Positions 40,916-46,262 of a DNA stretch of 46,262 nucleotides are shown piece by piece (position 1 is the stretch's first letter; each line of letters opens with the position of its first letter). Location: NCBI GenBank assembly GCA_905221605.1, contig CAJNDS010000524.1, positions 894,581-940,842 on the forward strand. The letters run 5' to 3'. A program made the translations under genes and the position numbers. The notes beneath the pieces are model-generated. The model was not told the DNA's origin. It ran no database searches and saw only the letters and a program-made list of their open reading frames with translations. Source of the DNA: Symbiodinium natans. Taxonomy: Eukaryota > Sar > Dinophyceae > Suessiales > Symbiodiniaceae.

Positions 40916-43900
40916 TCACAAGGTGCACATGTGCAGAAAGGTCTCCACCCCATCAGGGCCGCATATGTGCCCGCACTGGAGCGTGCGATGAGCCTGAATT
41001 GCCGCCTGCAAGCCTCGTTGCAAATCAAAGCTCAATCGTCCAAGGCATTCACGTAGTGAATCACCCCCCCTTTTCTTGTGGCGCTGGTCGACCAAAGAAC
41101 AAATGCTACTCAAGAGCGCATACCCTCCTTTTTCGAGCCCTCCCGTGCTCTCGAATACGAGGGGTTCATATCCAAGATTCATAGCATTGCATCTACTAGC
41201 CAGGAGTTGATTCTGCCGTTTCCGTTCCGCATATCTCGTGGCACTAGCTACTTCAGCTTGGGTAGAGTCAGCCATTGAAGCCTGCTGATATGGGGATATG
41301 ACGGCAACATCGACGGCTATGCGAGGGAACTTACGCCAAGAATTCTGCGGAACTCCAGGCGGAACAACCAATAGTGTGTCAGCAGGTCGTGCCTGGGGAT
41401 CATCAGACAAAAGTCCTGTGGGTTCCAATTTTGGCTGGAGGGCAGCCAAATTCGCGTAACGATGGATCGTATTTCTCAAAGAGTTGTGAATACCATATTT
41501 ACTTCCTTGTCGGAGACATCCAAGGATGTGATGACCATACTCATCCATAGCTTGGCCGCAGAACGAACAAGCGACTCCCTCAGCAAAGAACGATACCCCC
41601 AGCCGCAGACCTACAACATCAGAAAATGCAGCATTCGAGAAAATCGTATCTTTTGTTGAAGAAGGAATGATCTGAACCCATGCGGACGCCCCTTGGGCAG
41701 CAACTCCACGAAGGCGGATCTGAGTCCCCAACGTCCCTGTACTCACTAACTCATGGTGCAATTGTTGATAGAAAGCATCCATCATAATCTTCTGATCTAG
41801 CTTCCGTTCAGAGTCCCGAATCTCGTCACGAAACGAAGGAAAGAAAGGCGAGATGTGTTCGATGCAAGTGTGTTCATCGTGTTGGTTCATACGAGCATCG
41901 TACCAAGGAAGGAGGCGTCGAATATGTTCGAGGACTTGTCTCCGAGAGACGAGAAATGAGAGATCAGCAATATGAAGCACCCGCATCTCCTTTTCATAAC
42001 GCGAAGACAAAAGTCCCAAACCACCTCTCTTTGCGGGCAAGCGAGCTTGGGCCCACTGAGCTTCAGTCAGCGTAGTTCCGAGGATATCCTCGAGACAAGT
42101 TCGTTGGAGATTGCTATGGAGTTCCAATAGTCTGTAGAGGAATCGACGTGGAGCAGTGCGCGTCCAATATTGAATTTTTCCATACGAGAGGCATTGTTGA
42201 AGGAGATGAAATGCCACATGCTTTTTTGGAACTCGGGATATGCCGTCGGCAAGCTCCCGCAACTCTCGTTCCTTGCCCAGCAAACAAGAATCAAGGAATT
42301 CCTCTGTCCCATGGACGGGCGTTTTGAGTATGACTAAATCAGCTCCAGTAACAACCCGGACTCCCAACGCTTGAAATTCGGAAATATCTCCCCGGAAGGC
42401 CTCGCCGGCGAGAAGATACAGAGTGCATTTACTCAAGTCGAAATGGAGGCCGAAAGACGTAGCTAAGTGGAGCTCAGCTTTGAAGGCCGCCAGAACATCC
42501 CGAAGATCGCCCCCACTGTAGGCATCATCCGCAAATTCCACCTCGAATTCAGGAGCCGGCCTACCGGAATTGGCGCGAGCCTGTTCCGAGAACCGCTTTC
42601 TAGTCAAACAAAACATAGGTCCCATCAGGGGGCATCCCTGCTGCCCACGATTTGAAGCTTCCAAAGATTGGGCATATGTCAAGTGACTGCTGGTTCCATA
42701 ACAGAAGTGTGCGAATCGGGCTGATGCGGGAGCGTGGTCGCGACAATCTCGCAAGAATTCTTGTGGTTTCAACTCATTGAAAGCATTACGGACGTCTTTT
42801 TGCAAGAGGACAACATTGTTGTTCTGCAGATTTCGGGTCACCCATGCTCTAGCAGCATGGACCATGACATCGGCACCTGCCTTCGTGAGGGCAAGTTGTT
42901 GATCCCCGAGTCGCTCGCGGATACCCCTACGATCCAAAGCAAGTGTGGCCTTGAAGACGACTTTTCGCCAAGTCAGTCCCAACACTATGGGCCTGGCGTC
43001 AGAATCCAACGAAACAGGATTTCCGGCAAGATCTTTCTTACCTATCCCAACCAAACGTCCTCCTCCAAGGAAGGGGCGAAGATAAGTGGGAACATTACCG
43101 TCAGCCAAGAGTTGGACGAACGCCTGAATTACCTTACCAATTGGTTCTTGGTCAGATTCGAAGCCCATGATGTCCCGTAAGAAGTCCCCCCGAATTCCAT
43201 CGGGCCCTGGACCAGCTCCACGGCGTCCACTAAAGATGGCCTCGCGTATGACTTCCAAGGGTATTTCAGGAGGAGGACCGATCCCCTCATCGGGGATTGG
43301 CTCACCCACGGCAGGTGGGAATTTAGCAAGGAGCTTACTACGCACCTGTGGGTTCTCCGCAGCAAGGCCAGGCGATGTCAAGCGATTAGCGGCTTCTCCC
43401 ACTCGTCCTAAAGAAACTAGTCGCTCAACCTCTCGTTGGAGTTGTTCTTCAGATTGGGCCCCGCGGCGAGCTTTGTTCCTACGCTGACCAGCGTCGAGAG
43501 CTTCCTTCCATAAACCTATTCGATCGCCCATTTTCCATCGAACAACCAAGGAGTGAGTGAAATGATACGCTTGAGCGGGCCGTTGGCCTCTAGTGGATTG
43601 TCTTAGTACACACTTCCCAAACATGAAGAACTCAATCCAGGCACCACGGCAAGCCTGTTTCTCTACACAATCAGATTGGGTATCCCACGCATCACTTCGA
43701 TTAGTCTGCACCACTCGACTCAACAATTTTCCATATTCCTCTCGTATCAATGGTACCAGGGAGAGAGGCAAGAACTCCTTCGTGAGCACATTGCATAAGA
43801 AGACGTCTTGAAGAGTGGGGAGTTGAGAAACGTCGCAATTGTCTCGTCCTCTTACAACCAGGGGAGCCGAACAAGATAATTGCTTACCACGACATCTAGG

Positions 43901-44143
43901 GTGCACATCGTCGCGGATTTTTTGGGACAAACTCAAGCCGCAGTGCCTACACCTTTTCAACACGTGCGCAGTCAACCATGCATCCGACGGTAAACCTGGC
44001 AATTCAGCAGCCAAATGAAGGTCAACGTGAGCCCGCAAAGCCTGTTGAGATGAAAACCCAATCCCGACCCGACCCTGAGCGCGCGAACACCCGTGCACAG
44101 GACACCATATGCCTTCGCGAGATGTATTCGGATGTCCTGGCTC
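40916..44143 (-). CDS. reverse transcriptase / restriction-like endonuclease polyprotein
   Basis: This protein nicks target DNA and primes reverse transcription there. The frame is open for about 1,075 codons; the numbers below count from a GTG at 44098. The N-terminus has a C2H2-like finger (a Cys pair in WCPVHGC and His24/His28) and a second cluster, Cys50-x2-Cys53 with His66 and Cys69. RT motifs: GPGPDGI (295-301), DARPIVLG (367-374), KDVRNAFN (434-441), RGQQGCPL (484-491), the catalytic FADD (522-525), and thumb-like PAKRGGLGL (688-696). A CCHC finger follows at Cys844, Cys847, His856, Cys861. Last comes a PD-(D/E)xK-like nuclease with Asp907, Asp930 in IAVDVAVISP and the basic helix YAERKRQN, then YEPLVFESTGG. 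No frameshift is seen. An in-frame TAG at 44144-44146 separates it from the segment upstream. Confidence 0.92.
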   Translation of the reverse strand, partial: EPGHPNTSREGIWCPVHGCSRAQGRVGIGFSSQQALRAHVDLHLAAELPGLPSDAWLTAHVLKRCRHCGLSLSQKIRDDVHPRCRGKQLSCSAPLVVRGRDNCDVSQLPTLQDVFLCNVLTKEFLPLSLVPLIREEYGKLLSRVVQTNRSDAWDTQSDCVEKQACRGAWIEFFMFGKCVLRQSTRGQRPAQAYHFTHSLVVRWKMGDRIGLWKEALDAGQRRNKARRGAQSEEQLQREVERLVSLGRVGEAANRLTSPGLAAENPQVRSKLLAKFPPAVGEPIPDEGIGPPPEIPLEVIREAIFSGRRGAGPGPDGIRGDFLRDIMGFESDQEPIGKVIQAFVQLLADGNVPTYLRPFLGGGRLVGIGKKDLAGNPVSLDSDARPIVLGLTWRKVVFKATLALDRRGIRERLGDQQLALTKAGADVMVHAARAWVTRNLQNNNVVLLQKDVRNAFNELKPQEFLRDCRDHAPASARFAHFCYGTSSHLTYAQSLEASNRGQQGCPLMGPMFCLTRKRFSEQARANSGRPAPEFEVEFADDAYSGGDLRDVLAAFKAELHLATSFGLHFDLSKCTLYLLAGEAFRGDISEFQALGVRVVTGADLVILKTPVHGTEEFLDSCLLGKERELRELADGISRVPKKHVAFHLLQQCLSYGKIQYWTRTAPRRFLYRLLELHSNLQRTCLEDILGTTLTEAQWAQARLPAKRGGLGLLSSRYEKEMRVLHIADLSFLVSRRQVLEHIRRLLPWYDARMNQHDEHTCIEHISPFFPSFRDEIRDSERKLDQKIMMDAFYQQLHHELVSTGTLGTQIRLRGVAAQGASAWVQIIPSSTKDTIFSNAAFSDVVGLRLGVSFFAEGVACSFCGQAMDEYGHHILGCLRQGSKYGIHNSLRNTIHRYANLAALQPKLEPTGLLSDDPQARPADTLLVVPPGVPQNSWRKFPRIAVDVAVISPYQQASMADSTQAEVASATRYAERKRQNQLLASRCNAMNLGYEPLVFESTGGLEKGGYALLSSICSLVDQRHKKRGGDSLRECLGRLSFDLQRGLQAAIQAHRTLQCGHICGPDGVETFLHMCTL

Positions 44144-44278
44144 CTATTGCTCACGTAAAAGCTCCGCAGCTGTAACATCTTCTCCGAAAAGTATGGCTAA
44201 TTGAGCATCAACAAGTGTCAGACTATCCCTGGGAAACAAAATATCCCTGCCCATCGAGACATCCTCGTCGACCTCCAT
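44144..44278 (-). CDS. probable N-terminal segment of the non-LTR ORF, ended by TAG
   Basis: From the ATG at 44278, MEVDEDVSMGRDIL runs through FPRDSLTLVDAQLAILFGED to AAELLREQ, then TAG. The same frame continues into the zinc finger of the main ORF with no shift. The acidic, helical composition is protein-like, unlike the hydrophobic, Gly/Leu-rich part of the frame further upstream (44279-45055), which I take to be non-coding or leader. The TAG may be a nonsense mutation or a readthrough site. Confidence 0.55.
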   Translation of the reverse strand: MEVDEDVSMGRDILFPRDSLTLVDAQLAILFGEDVTAAELLREQ

Positions 44279-45595
44279 GGCGCACGATTCGCCCAGAGGA
44301 CGTTTCCAAGAAATGCTACCCTCGTGTCCATGTCCAGGGAACCAAGGGTAAGCCCATAAAAGACAAGCCCACAACAGTCGTCCGACAACGCCAGTTGACT
44401 TCCAAAGCCCACCTCCAACTAGAACAAAAGTGAGAATTCGACACCATCGAAGGGGCAAATGACAATCGATGATCCTAAGAACGATAGCGATCCCCAAGAA
44501 CCCATATTCCCTTCCACGACCCCAACGAAGGATCCAATAATAGATAATAAAGTGCCCGAATCGTCGGTAGAGAGAATCAAGGCAAGATAAGCACCTACCC
44601 CAACATCCCCCCAAGTACGCAAGGCAACCTCCCATCCGCAGATGGCTACTCATTGGAGACTGCCGACTGCCGACAGTCGCCGCTGCACAAGAGCGTACAT
44701 GTTGGAGATAGAAAAGGCTCGCGGCACTAACCCATCCAATCCTATGTGAGGACCGACATTCCCGTTGATATCTTTGAATGCGAGGAGCAAGTCCATCAGC
44801 AGCGTGATGAATTGACCCCCACACCCCAGCATATCCCACGAGGAAGATTCCCAGAAGGACCCGATGTGCGTTCCGTCTTTGGAACCCAACCAACAGAAGC
44901 CCCCTGGACCTCCGATTATTACGACTAGTTCTGCCGGCAGCATGTTCTGTCAGTGTCCAAGCCCGAATCTTGTCAAACCCCAGCAAAGCCAATCCCACCA
45001 AACCGCAAGCAAGACCCAAAAGAACCAGCGGTGGGGGGGGGTCGCACCCTTCCATGTAGCCGGTCGCAGCACCGGCTGCTCGCTAGCAGCGTCTGCGACC
45101 CATGGCTCAGGCTATCGGGTAAGATACTCCCTATAACAAAAAATGCTCATATCGCACTTTATTATCTACGCATGTTGCCATTACCCCAACGATGGAAATA
45201 TAAATCTCTCATCATTTATCAATCTTCTATCCCATCGAATCTGTTTGTTCTCAAATTCCAATCGATTCATCGATCAAGCTCGCATGTTGTAGATCATATA
45301 TACAGCTATGCATGAAGACCTCATCCAAAGAAGTATGTTCATCTAATAAGAGAATATTTGTAAACAAATTAATTCCCGATTGAAGAAACGAATAGCCTTG
45401 TCGCGGCCGGCGCCTTCCACGATGGCAGTGCTGACCGTTTTCCGGCTGATGCCAAGGTGAAACCAGTGCAAGCGACTTCTACGCCCAAAAGCACCAATTC
45501 AGAGCCTTCAAAGATTCTTAGAATACAAATGAAGGCTATCAATCGAAATGCGAGGCAATCAGGTCGTCAAGTATCACGGCAAACATCACGCGACT
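44279..45595. other. region upstream of non-LTR copy 1
   Basis: The minus-strand frame continues to 45055 but has low-complexity Gly/Leu/Trp-rich sequence. Plus-strand frames are likewise unconvincing. A short inverted repeat (GCCGGT/ACCGGC) lies at about 45059-45076. From about 45130 to 45400 the sequence is AT-rich with nothing recognised. Confidence 0.4.
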
Positions 45596-45641
45596 CCAAG
45601 CCCCCAGGCAATGCATTAAAGGCCCGCCGCCACCCCCAATT
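45596..45641 (-). repeat. conserved 3'-UTR motif of non-LTR element, copy 2
   Basis: Matches 40590-40636 over nearly the whole length with a few substitutions. It lies 218 bases past the stop of the broken second copy. Confidence 0.75.
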
Positions 45642-45858
45642 AAACCCAAGGGCACAGAATCGCGTCAGAAAACAGAGAAAAAAGACGACCCAAGTGAGAT
45701 CCAGAAATTCAATCAACGAAAAGAAGAAACACGACAAAACACCCTCAAATCAGACGTTCTTTGACGTCAAAAAGACTACGCTCATCTCAATACCTGCGCG
45801 AGGGGGCCTGCAAGCACAATCAAAACATTTGCCGCAGAGAAAAAGATATTCCCGCCAA

Positions 45859-46262
45859 TCATCCATCAAAGTGATATTGCACAAAGCGAGAAGAAGAATG
45901 ATGTCGCTCCGCTTTTTCTCGATTATCGTCTCCATCCCGGACCCGCCGCAAACAAACGTGGGCATGTCTCTGGAGCACGAACGAAAGACGTTCCTTCAAG
46001 ATTTGGCACGTCACGCCATGCGGCTTCTGACGATGATCATCCACTGCTCGACACAAAGATGATAAGATACGATCTCCCTCCGGATCAAGACCACCAGCAG
46101 TCTCAAACACAAGAGGCTCAAATCCCAATCCTTGTTCCTGGCATCTCATGGCCGTCTGACGATCCCTTCATTTTCTTTCAGCCTGCATTTTGGCCATCGC
46201 CAATGTTTCGGTCCCACTGGCTTGTTGTTTGAAAGAGGAAACAACAGAGATATCCAAGGCCA
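45859..46262 (-). pseudogene. C-terminal endonuclease part of a second, diverged non-LTR element; truncated by window edge
   Basis: On the minus strand the sequence enters from the right edge with ALDISVVSSFKQQAS, which aligns with IAVDVAVISPYQQAS of the intact copy. It continues through AERK, meets an in-frame TGA (46168-46170), then reads MRCQEQGLGFEPLVFETAGG and ILSSLCRAVDDHRQK down to a stop at 45859. The match to the intact copy is clear but diverged, so this is a related family member rather than a duplicate of it. The stop lies in the nuclease helix, so this copy is probably inactive. Its RT lies outside the window. Confidence 0.8.

Larger units (their letters stand above)
40590..44278 (-). 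mobile_element. non-LTR retrotransposon with restriction-like endonuclease, copy 1
   Basis: A minus-strand element including the ORF at 40916-44143, its probable N-terminal segment up to 44278, and the 3'-UTR motif at 40590-40636. The true 5' and 3' ends are not defined: no poly-A, target-site duplication or 5' boundary was found. The combination of a single large ORF, N-terminal zinc fingers, RT and C-terminal CCHC plus nuclease is that of early-branching non-LTR elements (R2/CRE-like group). Confidence 0.85.

Noticed and set aside
44279-45055. Upstream extension of the minus-strand frame as a membrane protein
   Set aside because: The hydrophobic Gly/Leu/Trp-rich sequence looks like reading through non-coding DNA. 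Only the last 44 codons look like protein and fit the element.
1-46262. CRISPR arrays, bacterial operons, tRNA or rRNA genes
   Set aside because: No spaced repeat array or ribosome-binding/operon pattern was seen, and no tRNA or rRNA was recognised by eye. tRNA genes could be missed without a covariance search.

Overview
The window reads as nuclear DNA of a dinoflagellate, most likely a member of the Symbiodiniaceae or a near relative. This is inferred, not looked up. The supporting signs are: introns with GC-AG and GA-AG ends beside GT-AG ones, with an AG|G repeat at the junctions; a protein ending in a long Gly-Lys repeat; short TTTAGGG-type telomere-like tracts inside the sequence; abundant microsatellites; and retroelements of types common in dinoflagellate genomes.

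Left part (1-20.7 kb): sparse host genes in long gene-poor DNA. A spliced J-domain (DnaJ-type) cochaperone lies at about 2.4-3.26 kb. A single-exon proline-rich protein with a Gly-Lys tail lies at 3.8-4.55 kb, and a single-exon BTB/POZ protein at 12.65-13.41 kb. A five-exon mitochondrial-type pyruvate/branched-chain dehydrogenase kinase lies at about 16.7-18.5 kb. Between them are microsatellites and decayed telomere-like tracts.

Centre (21,132-30,611): a complete tyrosine-recombinase (YR) retrotransposon, the main find here. It has the split-direct-repeat layout A1 - ORFs - B1 - A2 - B2, with B1 joined seamlessly to A2. The ORF order is unusual: the YR comes first, then a proline-rich ORF, then a gag-like protein with CCCH and CCHC zinc fingers. 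After an in-frame TGA comes a pol made of a C5-cytosine-methyltransferase-like domain, a reverse transcriptase and an RNase H. The repeats are nearly identical, which suggests a recent insertion, yet pol carries several single-base frameshifts and a stop. From end to end the element is enriched for the tetranucleotide GCTA on its sense strand, in all codon phases and in its non-coding parts.

Right part (30.6-46.3 kb): gene-poor DNA with GT, GA and CA microsatellites, then from about 38.5 kb an AT-rich block with a 13-bp tandem repeat. On the minus strand follows a nearly intact non-LTR retrotransposon ORF (40,916-44,143). It has N-terminal zinc fingers, an RT with FADD, and a C-terminal CCHC plus restriction-like endonuclease. 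An in-frame TAG separates it from a short N-terminal segment. A second, diverged, broken copy runs off the right edge, and the two share a conserved 3'-UTR motif.

All motif and repeat calls were made by eye from the sequence. No alignment or database search was run.
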